Notes: a model not told the origin generated them from the sequence alone. 64,000 bases of DNA from Bradyrhizobium barranii subsp. apii (GCF_011516635.5 NZ_CP096255.1:6694501-6758500); one strand, 5' to 3'. Positions 1 through 8,253 are shown, counted from the first letter of the stretch. A program made the numbers and translations.

Positions 1-1076
1 AGGTCGATGCGGCCGACCTTCTCGACCAGCCGCTCCAGCGACTCCAGCTCCTTGAGCCGCAGCAGCAGGGGGTTCTCCTCCATCAGGCGGGCGGTGTTCA
101 GGAGCGAACGCGTCGCCGCGGTCTCCTCCTGCCGGCGGATCAGGTTCGCCTTCGCGACCCGCTCCGCCTCCACCACCGTGTTCACCAGCTCCCGGATCTC
201 GCCGGGCAGGATCACATCCTTGACGCCGAGCTCGGTCACCTCCACGCCGGACTCCGCGACGCGTGCACGCACATAGTCGCGCAGCTCCGCATCCAGCGCC
301 GCCTTCGCAGACAGCACCTCGTCGAGCGTCCGGCCCGCCACCGCCTCGCGGATCGCGAACTGCACCAGCCGGTACAGCCACGCATCCACGTCGGGCACGG
401 TCGCAACCGTGCGCTCGGGATAGACGATCCTGCGGAACGCCGTCAGCGTCACCCGCAGCGCGATGCGATCCTTGGTCAGCATCTCCTGCGCGGTGATCTC
501 GACCGCCTGGGGCCGCAGGTCGAGGCGCTTCACCTCGATCTTGCGGCCGACGGTCCAGAAGGCGTGCCGGCCGGGCGCAAGCCGCTCCACGAGCCGGCCC
601 TCGACATAGAGCAGGCCCGCCTCGTGGTTCTCGACCACCGCTTCCATCACGACGGACGAGCGGTTGCGCTCGATCATGGTCAGGTGCCGCGCGCCAACCC
701 GAGGATCGGCGGAAACATCGATGCGCTCGACATCGATGCGGGTCGCGATCTTCCAGTAGACGCGCGCCTGCCAGGGCGTCATCAGATGCACGGGCCGCCC
801 GTCGAGGCTGACGATGGCAATCTCGTCCGCCTTGGTCTCGATCGCCTCGAACAGCTCCGCGGCCAGATCAGGCCGCGCAGCCTTCAGCACCGCGTAGCGA
901 TCCGCAGAGAATTCGCTGCGCACCACGTCGAGCACCTCGACCTTCAGCTCGTGCAGGGGATCGAACAGGCGATGCTTGCCGGGCGCGAGCATACGCACGA
1001 GCTGTCCGTTGCGCGTGAGCAACGCACGCTCGCCATCCTTCACCGTCACGTTCAACATCAGCAAGTGCCAAGTCAT
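1..1076 (-). CDS. slipin family (SPFH/band 7) membrane protein, 3' end cut by window edge
   Basis: The reading frame opens at ATG 1076 and runs off the left edge with 358 codons visible. The centre and end are typical of prohibitin/stomatin-like slipins: after 'FWTVGRKIEVKRLDLR' come 'QEMLTKDRIALRVTLTAFRR' and 'VKDVILPGEIRELVN', then an Ala/Glu-rich helix. Slipins oligomerise on the inner membrane and organise membrane microdomains or partner proteases. The first ~120 residues are an extra N-terminal part ahead of the SPFH core, as in the longer bacterial slipins. No NfeD partner is visible because the downstream side is outside the window. The family call is firm; the physiological role is unknown. 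Confidence 0.85.
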   Translation of the reverse strand, partial: MTWHLLMLNVTVKDGERALLTRNGQLVRMLAPGKHRLFDPLHELKVEVLDVVRSEFSADRYAVLKAARPDLAAELFEAIETKADEIAIVSLDGRPVHLMTPWQARVYWKIATRIDVERIDVSADPRVGARHLTMIERNRSSVVMEAVVENHEAGLLYVEGRLVERLAPGRHAFWTVGRKIEVKRLDLRPQAVEITAQEMLTKDRIALRVTLTAFRRIVYPERTVATVPDVDAWLYRLVQFAIREAVAGRTLDEVLSAKAALDAELRDYVRARVAESGVEVTELGVKDVILPGEIRELVNTVVEAERVAKANLIRRQEETAATRSLLNTARLMEENPLLLRLKELESLERLVEKVGRID

Positions 1077-1412
1077 GGCACGCCTCCATCATGTTGCCTC
1101 CGGCCGAACGCGGCCGGATAGCGGGTTTCGTTTGCAAAGGACGTGAGGACGCGGACGACGCTTCCCGGGAAAGCGGCGGGCCGGGGCTTGAGCTTGCATG
1201 ACGACGGGCGCACGCGCGCGATCGCTCGACGCGTGTCGAGCGGTCATGCGGAGCCACCCGGCATCAGCGCAAGCGGTATCGACCCGCGGCGCAAAGCCGG
1301 TCTCACAGTGTCTAGGTTCGGACGGAAAGCCTTTCGGCAAAACGGCCGGACTGCGACTGAAGCGCGCGTCCGGTCCTCGTCAGAGGTATCAGCTTTTCAG
1401 GCTGAAACGGAG
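1077..1412. other. intergenic stretch, nothing recognised
   Basis: About 335 bp lie between the slipin start and the tRNA-like RNA. The short open frames here look like chance GC-rich frames: they have no ribosome binding site and no family resemblance. The end nearest the RNA contains two small hairpins (CAGC/GCTG near 1390-1405 and CCTC/GAGG near 1377-1386) that could be the 3' tail of the RNA transcript read leftward. Neither is followed by a T-run. Confidence 0.4.
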
Positions 1413-1556
1413 CGCTGGAGCGGGATTCGAACCCGCGACAGGATGAGTAACAGTCATCTGCTCTACCAAACTGAGCTATCCTTTGTGCAAGAGACCGGAA
1501 TCGAACCGATGCCTTCGGGTGTTCAGCCCGACGCTCTCCATGAGCTACGTCCTGCG
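1413..1556 (-). ncRNA. double tRNA-like RNA (Phe-GAA-like core joined to Asn-GTT-like core)
   Basis: Read on the minus strand, two tRNA cores follow each other. Core 1 has D stem GCTC/GAGC (1545-1542 with 1536-1533), a perfect 5-bp anticodon stem with loop CTGAACA (anticodon GAA), and a T arm with loop TTCGATT (1505-1499). Core 2 has D stem GCTC/GAGC with a normal 9-nt D loop, anticodon loop CTGTTAC (GTT, Asn), and a perfect T arm with loop TTCGAAT (1431-1425). Neither core has its own acceptor stem: CAGGACG against CTCTTGC and CAAAGGA against TCCAGCG mostly mismatch. Instead the outer ends CGCAGGA (1556-1550) and TCCAGCG (1419-1413) pair at 6 of 7 positions. No CCA is encoded. It could be a pair of decayed tRNA genes or a distinct structured RNA. 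Confidence 0.55.
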
Positions 1557-1651
1557 TTTGCCCTTCATTCGGCGGAACACGAAACCGCAGAGCGGCTCGC
1601 GCCAGTCGGGATCTCAGAGAGCCCGAACCCATGGCCTACGAAGGAGGGCGC

Positions 1652-1679
1652 TAATAGACGAAGCACGTTCGGGTTGCAA
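1652..1679 (-). promoter_or_regulatory. putative promoter of the tRNA-like RNA
   Basis: On the minus strand TTGCAA (1679-1674) is followed after 16 nt by CTATTA (1657-1652), close to a housekeeping -35/-10 pair. Transcription would start near 1645, giving a leader of about 90 nt before the tRNA-like cores. A 7-bp inverted repeat, CCCGAAC (1622-1628) with GTTCGGG (1667-1673), brackets the -10 region. This is pattern matching only. Confidence 0.35.
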
Positions 1680-1747
1680 GGGGGAAAGCCAAGATTTTTC
1701 GTCACGCACTCCGCACTGTGACGCGATGATCACAATGCGATGTGACG

Positions 1748-2581
1748 TCAACCGCGCGACGTTTCCTGAAAACACGCCCTCACCCAGTCGATCGTGACAC
1801 GCGTCGCGGGATCGCGCTTCAGATGGTTCTGCACTAGCAGCCAGGCGTCGCGCCGCTTCGGCAGCAGCGTGGCGCGCAGGCGGCGATCGCCGAGCAAGTC
1901 CGCGCAAACATACTCCGGCAACACGCCGGCGGCCCGATGCGCGCGGATCAGGTTACGGATGACGCGAACGTTGTCGGTGACGCAGCGCGCGCGGGCTTGC
2001 TTCATGCGCAGGAATTGCATCTCGGGAATGGCACCGAGTTCGTCCGGATAGGCGCACAGCACCGGCTCGCCCTCGGTCGCAACAGGCTCGAAATAATAAA
2101 TGCGGATCTCGCCGAGCCTGGAGATCGCGAAATCACCCTTGTCGGGTTTGCGCAGCCGGATGGCGAGATCGGCCTCCCAGCGCGAGAACTTGACGTTCTC
2201 GCTCGAGGTGAGGAATTGCAGCGTCAGGCCGGGATTGGCGCGCAGGAAGTCGCTCGCGCGCGGCGACAGCACCTCCTCGGCGAACGTGTTGGTGGAGGCG
2301 ATGCGCAGGCGGCCCACCGGACCTGCCAGGCTCGCGCCAACGCGACCGATCTCGGCGGCATGTGCGGCCATCGCCTCGACATGCGCCAGCACCGCCTCGC
2401 AACTCCGCGTCGGCCTGCGGACGCCGTCCGCGGCCTCGAACAGACGCAAACCGAGCGCACGCTCGATGCGCGACAGCCTGCGCCCGACCGTCGTCTCGTC
2501 AATGCGCAGCCGCGCGCTGGCGCCCGCGTAGGTGCCCTCGTCCCTGACGGCGGCGATGATGCGCAGATCGTCCCAGTTCAT
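1748..2581 (-). CDS. LysR family transcriptional regulator
   Basis: 277 aa. The N-terminal winged helix-turn-helix starts 'MNWDDLRIIAAVRDEGTYAG' and continues with 'RLRIDETTVGRRLSRIERAL', the usual LysR DNA-binding layout. A periplasmic-binding-protein-like effector domain follows from about residue 90 ('GRLRIASTNTFAEEVLSP'). It is divergent from the isochorismatase-like gene, with 127 bp between starts that carry three helically phased repeats. By the usual LysR arrangement it probably controls the hydrolase/GST pair and itself. The effector is unknown. Confidence 0.9.
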   Translation of the reverse strand: MNWDDLRIIAAVRDEGTYAGASARLRIDETTVGRRLSRIERALGLRLFEAADGVRRPTRSCEAVLAHVEAMAAHAAEIGRVGASLAGPVGRLRIASTNTFAEEVLSPRASDFLRANPGLTLQFLTSSENVKFSRWEADLAIRLRKPDKGDFAISRLGEIRIYYFEPVATEGEPVLCAYPDELGAIPEMQFLRMKQARARCVTDNVRVIRNLIRAHRAAGVLPEYVCADLLGDRRLRATLLPKRRDAWLLVQNHLKRDPATRVTIDWVRACFQETSRG

Positions 2582-2610
2582 TGCGTCAGGTTATACCGGC
2601 GGTGAGCGGC

Positions 2611-2657
2611 CTGCAATATCGCAGCCACCCGCTGCAATATCCCTGCATATCGGCAGG
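2611..2657. promoter_or_regulatory. phased repeats, likely LysR operator
   Basis: CTGCAATATC occurs at 2611-2620 and 2632-2641, and a shortened copy CTGCATATCG at 2643-2652. Start-to-start spacings are 21 and 11 bp, i.e. two turns and one turn of helix. The last copy lies within a perfect inverted repeat CCTGC-N6-GCAGG (2642-2657), and the first within CTGC-N6-GCAG. The position between the divergent LysR and hydrolase starts fits regulator binding sites. Confidence 0.5.
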
Positions 2658-2708
2658 CATTCCCGGGGCTATGTTTGTGCAGCCTTTTGCCCCGGAGATT
2701 TCCAGACC

Positions 2709-3290
2709 ATGACGACCGCAAAGACCCTGCTGCAGCTCGCCGGTACCGATCTCGACCCGCCGCGTCTTGGCGACGCCGCGCTGGTGCTGATCGATATCCA
2801 GAACGAATATCTCGCAGGTCCCCTCGCTTTGCCCGACGCCCGGCCTGCGATCGCGCGGGCGGCTGCGCTCCTGGCACGGGCACGCGAGAGCGGAGCCGCG
2901 ATCATCCATATCGCCCATCGCGGCAAGGTGGGCGGCCTGTTCGACCGCGGCGCCATCGTCGCCGAGCTGAGCCCCCGTGCCGGCGAGCTGGTGATTGAGA
3001 AGGAGTTGCCCAATGCGTTTGCCGGCACTGATCTGCAGGCGCGCCTTGCCGCAACCGACAGGAAGAACATCGTACTGGCCGGCTTCATGACGCATATGTG
3101 CGTCAGCTCCACCGCCCGTGCCGCGCTCGACCTCGGCTTTCGCGCGACTGTTGACGCCGATGCCTGCGCCACGCGCGACCTGCCCGACGGCCGCGGCGGC
3201 ACGCTGGGCGCCCGGACCATCCACGAGGTTGCGCTCGCCGAGCTATCCGACCGCTTCGCGATCATCGCGCGCGGCGATGTGCTGAAATAG
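2709..3290 (+). CDS. cysteine hydrolase, isochorismatase-like
   Basis: 193 aa when started at ATG 2709. The family triad is visible: Asp29 in 'LVLIDIQNEY', a Lys in 'VIEKELPNAF', and the nucleophilic Cys in 'GFMTHMCVSSTARA', followed by the usual Ala/Asp segment 'VDADACATRDLPD'. The family hydrolyses isochorismate, nicotinamide, N-carbamoyl compounds or similar amides; the substrate cannot be read from sequence. The gene is divergent from LysR and lies 12 bp ahead of the GST gene, so the two are probably co-transcribed. A longer in-frame extension upstream exists but crosses the intergenic repeats, so 2709 is preferred. Confidence 0.88.
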   Translation: MTTAKTLLQLAGTDLDPPRLGDAALVLIDIQNEYLAGPLALPDARPAIARAAALLARARESGAAIIHIAHRGKVGGLFDRGAIVAELSPRAGELVIEKELPNAFAGTDLQARLAATDRKNIVLAGFMTHMCVSSTARAALDLGFRATVDADACATRDLPDGRGGTLGARTIHEVALAELSDRFAIIARGDVLK

Positions 3291-3302
3291 CGGAGCAGCG
3301 CG

Positions 3303-3941
3303 ATGCTGCAGCTCTATTTCTCGCCGATGGCCTGCTCGCTTGCGAGCCGCATCGCGCTGATGGAAGCCGGCCTCGATGCGCGCTATCATCTGGTGCATCT
3401 CCGGACCAAGACGGTCGCGGACGACGACAGCGATTTCCGCGGCGTGTCGCCGAAGGCCGCGGTGCCGGTCCTGGTGCTGGAGAACGGCGAACGGCTGACC
3501 GAAAGCGCGGCGGTGCTGCAATACATCGCCGATGTGAAGCCGGAAGCGGGCCTCGCGCCCCGGTTCGGCGATCCCGACCGTTACCGCCTGCAGGAATGGC
3601 TGAGCTTCATCGGCGCCGAGATCCACAAGGCATTCCTGTTTCCGACCTTCTGGTACAAGGACGACGGCTCGCTCGCCAAGCCGCGTGCGAGGATCACGCA
3701 GACTCTGTCGGTGCCATCAGCACATCTCGCGGACCGCGAATTCCTCGTCGGCGACCGTTTCACCGTCGCAGATGCCCACCTCGCCTGGGCCCTGCTGCTG
3801 CTCCGTCCCGCGGGCGTCGACATCGCGCAATGGCCAAGCCTGTCGGCCTATCTTGCGCGCATGCAGGCGCGGCCCGCCGTGCGGGATGCGATTGCGACCG
3901 AGATGGAGCTGCGCAAGACGGTGGCGGCAAACCCGGCGTGA
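3303..3941 (+). CDS. glutathione S-transferase family protein
   Basis: 212 aa. The N-terminal thioredoxin-like domain begins 'MLQLYFSPMACSLASRIALM', the motif of bacterial GstA-like enzymes, with the cis-proline/Glu-Ser glutathione-binding element 'AAVPVLVLENGERLTESAAV' at about 53-72. A helical C-terminal domain carries the N-capping box 'FTVADAHLAWAL'. It probably conjugates or reduces small electrophiles in the cytoplasm. It lies 12 bp after the hydrolase and likely shares its LysR control. Confidence 0.88.
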   Translation: MLQLYFSPMACSLASRIALMEAGLDARYHLVHLRTKTVADDDSDFRGVSPKAAVPVLVLENGERLTESAAVLQYIADVKPEAGLAPRFGDPDRYRLQEWLSFIGAEIHKAFLFPTFWYKDDGSLAKPRARITQTLSVPSAHLADREFLVGDRFTVADAHLAWALLLLRPAGVDIAQWPSLSAYLARMQARPAVRDAIATEMELRKTVAANPA

Positions 3942-4051
3942 CAGGATGTCACGGTCGCCAAATCTGACGGGCCCACAGCGAGGGCATTGATACCGACGCG
4001 GCATGCGCTAATCTGGGGGAATATTTTTCGATATTTCCCTGGAAGGCATTC

Positions 4052-5416
4052 ATGCGTGCTCCTTCTGGAATTTTGCGTCATTTTTTCCTGCCCCTCCTCG
4101 CCCTCTGGCTGAGCCTTGGACTGAGCCTTGCCCCCGCATCGGCGGACACGCGGGTTGCGCTGGTGATCGGCAACGGCGCTTATGTCTCTACGGCGCAGCT
4201 GCCCAACCCGTCGCACGATGCCGAAGACGTCGCAGCCACGCTGAAGCGCAGCGGTTTCGAGGTATTCCAGGGTATCGACCTGCGCCAGGCCGACATGCAG
4301 GACCTGACCATCCGTTTCGCGCGCGCCGCGAGCCGCGCCGATGTCGCCATGTTCTATTACAGCGGCCATGCCATGCAGTACAACGGCGTGAACTATCTGA
4401 TGCCAGTCGACGCCGTGCTGACGGATGAAGCAGACCTCAAGCGCTTCGTGCGGGTCGACGACATCGTGAACGATCTGCAGCAGGCCAAGAATTTGCGCAT
4501 CCTCGTGCTCGATTCCTGCCGCGACAATCCGCTGGCCGAAACCTTGAAGCGCTCTGCCGGCTCGACCCGCGCCGCCTCGATCGGACGAGGCCTGTCGAAA
4601 GTCGAGGCGCCGCGCGGCACGATCGTGTCATTCTCGACGCAATCAGGACAAGTTGCCGCCGACGGCGTCGGCCGCAACAGCCCCTACACGACCGCGTTCC
4701 TGAAGCACATCGAGGAGCCGCAGGAAATCGGCGACGTCTTTCGCGACATCAGCAGCGACGTCTATGATTCCAGCGGCAAGACCCAGCTGCCGGAGCTCTC
4801 GCTGTCGATCATCGGCAAGTTCTACCTGAACGGGCCTGTGTCAGTCACGGTCGCGCCGGCGGCCCCCCAAGCTGCACCGAAGGCCGATCCCTGCGCGGCC
4901 GCCGAGGCGCACTGGAAGGCTGCTGAGGGCATCGGCACGCTGGGTGCCTTTGAGGATCATCTCGCGAGATTCCCGAACTGCATCTTCGCCACCCTCGCCA
5001 AGGCACGCATTGAGGGCCTGAAGCAGAAAGTGGCGGTCGCGCCGAGCGGTAACGCGAGAACCACCGGCAGCAAGGATTTCGACGGCAGTTGGGACGTGAC
5101 GTTGAACTGCTCGGCTTCCGGCAAGGCACAGGGCTTCACCAGGCCCCTGGTCGCCACCGTGACCAATGGCGTGTTTCACGCCGAGGTGCAGGGTCCGGGC
5201 GGTGTCAATCGGCTGGAGATCGACGGCCAGATCCCCGCGGACGGCAAGACGACCTTGAGCGCGCGCGGCACGACGGGGGCGAGCACCTACACACTCAACA
5301 ACCTCGCGCCCGGCTCTCCTTACGCCTTCACGGTCGATGCGCAGTTCGATCGCACCCGAGGCAGCGGCAAGCGCAACGAGGCGCGGGCCTGCAACCTGGT
5401 TTTCGTCAAGCGCTAA
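4052..5416 (+). CDS. secreted caspase-like (peptidase C14) protein
   Basis: 454 aa with a signal peptide (hydrophobic stretch ~10-27, cleavage likely after 'PASA'). The caspase p20-like fold begins at 'RVALVIGNGAYV'. The catalytic dyad is present: His106 in 'MFYYSGHAMQYNG' and Cys156 in 'ILVLDSCRDNP'. An S1-type segment follows ('IVSFSTQSGQVAADG'). After about residue 270 comes an Ala/Pro linker, a short 'HWKAAEGIGTLGAFEDHLARF'-type repeat and a C-terminal beta-rich domain of unknown role. Such periplasmic metacaspase-like proteins are frequent in Bradyrhizobium; substrates are unknown. It appears monocistronic. Confidence 0.85.
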   Translation: MRAPSGILRHFFLPLLALWLSLGLSLAPASADTRVALVIGNGAYVSTAQLPNPSHDAEDVAATLKRSGFEVFQGIDLRQADMQDLTIRFARAASRADVAMFYYSGHAMQYNGVNYLMPVDAVLTDEADLKRFVRVDDIVNDLQQAKNLRILVLDSCRDNPLAETLKRSAGSTRAASIGRGLSKVEAPRGTIVSFSTQSGQVAADGVGRNSPYTTAFLKHIEEPQEIGDVFRDISSDVYDSSGKTQLPELSLSIIGKFYLNGPVSVTVAPAAPQAAPKADPCAAAEAHWKAAEGIGTLGAFEDHLARFPNCIFATLAKARIEGLKQKVAVAPSGNARTTGSKDFDGSWDVTLNCSASGKAQGFTRPLVATVTNGVFHAEVQGPGGVNRLEIDGQIPADGKTTLSARGTTGASTYTLNNLAPGSPYAFTVDAQFDRTRGSGKRNEARACNLVFVKR

Positions 5417-5454
5417 GCCGCGCGATGATCGCGCGGCCTCGCGTGCACGCCCGC

Positions 5455-6891
5455 TCACACGCCCGTCTGGCTGATGAACTTGGTGTTGAAGTAGCCTTCC
5501 ATCGCCTCGGTGCCACCTTCCGAGCCATAGCCGGAATCCTTGATGCCGCCGAACGGCACTTCGGGCAGTGCCAGACCAAAGCTGTTGATCGACATCATGC
5601 CGGCCTCAACCGCCGAGCCGATCGCGGCCGCCGTCTTGGCCGAGCTGGTGAAGGCGTAGGAGGCAAGGCCAAAGGGCAGCCGGTTCGCCTCCTCGACCAC
5701 GTCGTCGAATGACGAGAAGCGGGAGATCAGGGCGAGCGGGCCGAACGGCTCCTCGTTCATCGCGCGCGCATCCTTCGGCACATCGCTCACCACGGTCGGC
5801 TCGAAGAAATGGCCCTTGTTGCCGACACGCTTGCCCCCGGTCTCGAGCCTGGCGCCCTTGCCGACGGCATCCTGCACCATGCCTTCGATGGCGGTGACGC
5901 GGCGCGGATTGGCGAGCGAACCCATTTTGGACTCGGGATCGAGGCCGTTGCCGACCTTGAACGCCTTGGCGCTGTCGACGAATTTGTCGACGAATTCGCG
6001 GAATACGTCGTCCTGCACCAGCATCCGCGTCGGCGAGATGCAGACCTGGCCGGCGTTACGATATTTCGCGGCCGCCAGAATCTTCGCGGCCGACGTGACG
6101 TCGGCGTCGTTGAACACGATCGCCGGCGCATGACCGCCGAGCTCCATGGTGGCGCGCTTCATGTGCAGACCCGCGAGCGCGTTGAGCTGCTTGCCGACAT
6201 GGGTCGAGCCGGTGAAGGAGATTTTTCGGATCACCGGATGCGGGATCAGATATTCGGAGATCTCCGACGGCACGCCGTAGACGAGGTTGATGACGCCATC
6301 GGGCACGCCCGCGTCCGCAAACGCTCGGATCAACTGCGCGGGCGAAGCTGGTGTCTCCTCCGGCGCCTTGACGATGATCGAGCAGCCGGCGGCGAGCGCT
6401 GCGGAAAGCTTGCGCACGACTTGGTTGATCGGGAAATTCCAGGGCGTGAACGCGGCGACCGGACCGACCGGCTCCTTTATCGCGATCTGGTAGATGCCGG
6501 GGCCGCGCGCGGGGATCAACCGGCCATAGGCGCGCTTGGCCTCCTCCGCGAACCACTCGATGACGTCAGCGGCGGCCATTGCCTCCATCCTGGCCTCGCC
6601 CAGCGTCTTGCCCTGCTCCATCGTCAGCAGCGGCGCGATCTCGTCATTGCGCTCGCGCATGAGCGCGGCGGCCTTGCGCATGATCCGGCAGCGCTCGAAG
6701 GGGGCAACGTTACGCCAGACCTTGAAGCCGGCGGAAGCGGCGGCGAGCGCCTCGTCGAGATCGGATTGGCCGGCATGCGCGACGGTGCCGATCACCTCCT
6801 CGGTCGCGGGATTGCGCACCTCGATCACTTTGCCCGAATGGGCCGGGCGCCATTTGCCGGCAATGAAAAGCTGCGTGTTCGAATAGGCCAA
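5455..6891 (-). CDS. NAD(P)-dependent aldehyde dehydrogenase, succinate-semialdehyde type
   Basis: 478 aa, the normal length for the family. Landmarks are 'FTPWNFPINQVVRKL' (cofactor region), 'FTGSTHVGKQ', the catalytic Glu in 'MELGGHAPAIVF', the catalytic Cys in 'NAGQVCISPTRMLV' and 'NEEPFGPLALI' near the end. It oxidises an aldehyde to the acid; similarity is to the GabD/succinate-semialdehyde group, but the substrate is not certain. It is the last gene of the leftward liv-type block, 12 bp after the preceding ATPase gene, so the imported compound is probably catabolised through a semialdehyde. Confidence 0.88.
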   Translation of the reverse strand: MAYSNTQLFIAGKWRPAHSGKVIEVRNPATEEVIGTVAHAGQSDLDEALAAASAGFKVWRNVAPFERCRIMRKAAALMRERNDEIAPLLTMEQGKTLGEARMEAMAAADVIEWFAEEAKRAYGRLIPARGPGIYQIAIKEPVGPVAAFTPWNFPINQVVRKLSAALAAGCSIIVKAPEETPASPAQLIRAFADAGVPDGVINLVYGVPSEISEYLIPHPVIRKISFTGSTHVGKQLNALAGLHMKRATMELGGHAPAIVFNDADVTSAAKILAAAKYRNAGQVCISPTRMLVQDDVFREFVDKFVDSAKAFKVGNGLDPESKMGSLANPRRVTAIEGMVQDAVGKGARLETGGKRVGNKGHFFEPTVVSDVPKDARAMNEEPFGPLALISRFSSFDDVVEEANRLPFGLASYAFTSSAKTAAAIGSAVEAGMMSINSFGLALPEVPFGGIKDSGYGSEGGTEAMEGYFNTKFISQTGV

Positions 6892-6903
6892 CTGAGTCTC
6901 CTT

Positions 6904-7551
6904 TTAGGTCGAGCTGTGACAGATGGCGTCCGCGGCGCGCGTCATCTCCGGTCCGAGATAGAGGCGGAAGCGCGGCTCGGCGGCGAGCGTCCGGAAGTCC
7001 ACCATCCGCGTCACCCCGCCGCCGGCGACGAACAGGAATTGCCCGGCGATCTCGGCGAGGATGTCGAGGTGCCAGCTGGCTGTCGGATGCATGCAGAGGA
7101 TGACCAGCCTGCCCTCGTCGCGCAGCTTGCGGAAGAAATCGAGCATGAAGCCGATATAGCCCTCCCGCAGGTTGAACTGCGGTTCGTCGAACAAGTGAAC
7201 CAGCGGCGTTTTTGTCGGCGACGGCGCCAGCAAGGCGGACGGAATGCGCTTGCGGAACCGCCTGACCTGATAGGACTGGTGATAGTGGATCGCGAGCCGG
7301 TCGCGCTCGCGGTATTTGACACCGTGGATATCGGTGCCCGCGACCAGCACGCGCCCCGAAGTCGGCGCGTTGGAACCGGTCATCATCTCGAACAAGGTCG
7401 TCTTGCCGGCGCCGTTCGGCCCGACCACGCCGACGATACCCGGCTCCTCCAGCGACAGGTTTGCCTGAAGCGTGAACGTCGGACGGCGGATGACGCGGCC
7501 CCGTGTATAGACCTTGCGGATATCATCGAGAACGAGCAGCGGTGCGGCCAC
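6904..7551 (-). CDS. ABC-type ATP-binding protein lacking the signature (LSGGQ) region
   Basis: 215 aa, GTG start immediately after the livF stop. Walker A 'GPNGAGKTT' is at 44-52, a Q-loop-like Gln at about 92, Walker B 'LVHLFDEP' at 117-124 and an H-loop 'LVILCMHPTAS'. Between Q-loop and Walker B there are only ~30 residues instead of the usual ~75, so the helical sub-domain that carries the LSGGQ signature is missing. Without it a canonical ATP sandwich dimer should not form. The frame is open throughout and the ends look intact, so it may be a dedicated variant rather than a random deletion. It sits last of the transport genes in the operon; its role is unknown. Confidence 0.7.
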   Translation of the reverse strand: MAAPLLVLDDIRKVYTRGRVIRRPTFTLQANLSLEEPGIVGVVGPNGAGKTTLFEMMTGSNAPTSGRVLVAGTDIHGVKYRERDRLAIHYHQSYQVRRFRKRIPSALLAPSPTKTPLVHLFDEPQFNLREGYIGFMLDFFRKLRDEGRLVILCMHPTASWHLDILAEIAGQFLFVAGGGVTRMVDFRTLAAEPRFRLYLGPEMTRAADAICHSST

Positions 7552-8253
7552 TTATTGTACTCCCAGCAAGCGCTGACGAAGCGCGCGATCATCGCGCAAG
7601 GCGGCGGCCTCGCCGGTCCAGACGATCCGGCCACGGTCGATCACCGCGGCGTGGTCTGCGACCGACAGCGCGATCTCCGCATTCTGTTCCACGACCAGCG
7701 AGGCGATCCCCTCCTCTTTCATGCGCAATATGGTCGCGAGCACATCGCCGACGATCTTTGGCGCAAGACCCTGGCTCGGCTCGTCGAACAGGACCAGTCC
7801 CGGCGAGCCGACCAGCGCGCGCGCAATGGCGACCATCTGCATCTCGCCACCCGACAGGTTCTCGCAGTCGCGCTCCATGAGATATTCGAGCGGGGAGAAG
7901 ATCGCGGCGGCCTCCTTGACGCTCCAGTTGCGAAAGCGCGTGCGCTTCTGCGCGATGGTGAGGTTGCGCGCCACCGACAAGGTCGGGCACAGCCGCCGGT
8001 CGTCGGGGACCCAGCCGATGCCGGCGCGCGCGATCTCGTGGGTCGGATCGCGCGTCACGTCATGCCCGTCGAAGCGAACCGCGCCACGACGCGGCCGCGT
8101 CAGGCCGAGAATCGAACGGAGCATGGTGGTCTTGCCGGCGCCGTTCGGCCCGAGCAGTGCAAAGACCTTAGCGTGCTCGATAGCGAGCGAGGCGCCGAAC
8201 AGCGCCTGGGTCTCGCCGTAGAAGGTATCGATCCCGTCCACTTCGAGGATCAT
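7552..8253 (-). CDS. livF: branched-chain amino acid ABC transporter, ATP-binding protein LivF type
   Basis: 233 aa from ATG 8253, which overlaps the livG stop as ATGA. Walker A 'LLGPNGAGKTTMLRSILGL', signature 'LSGGEMQMVAIARALVG', Walker B 'GLVLFDEPSQGLAP' and the LivF-typical 'VVEQNAEIAL' are all present. It powers import together with LivG through the LivHM permease. The solute may be a branched-chain amino acid or an aromatic/amide compound; the neighbouring semialdehyde dehydrogenase and SDR argue for a catabolic substrate. Confidence 0.9.
   Translation of the reverse strand: MILEVDGIDTFYGETQALFGASLAIEHAKVFALLGPNGAGKTTMLRSILGLTRPRRGAVRFDGHDVTRDPTHEIARAGIGWVPDDRRLCPTLSVARNLTIAQKRTRFRNWSVKEAAAIFSPLEYLMERDCENLSGGEMQMVAIARALVGSPGLVLFDEPSQGLAPKIVGDVLATILRMKEEGIASLVVEQNAEIALSVADHAAVIDRGRIVWTGEAAALRDDRALRQRLLGVQ

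Noticed and set aside
564..1121. 185-codon plus-strand open frame
   Set aside because: Antisense to the slipin gene; the slipin frame on the other strand has clear SPFH motifs and explains the open frame.
1413..1485. ordinary tRNA-Asn gene
   Set aside because: D, anticodon and T arms fit, but the acceptor stem has three mismatches in seven and there is no CCA, so it is not called as a normal tRNA.
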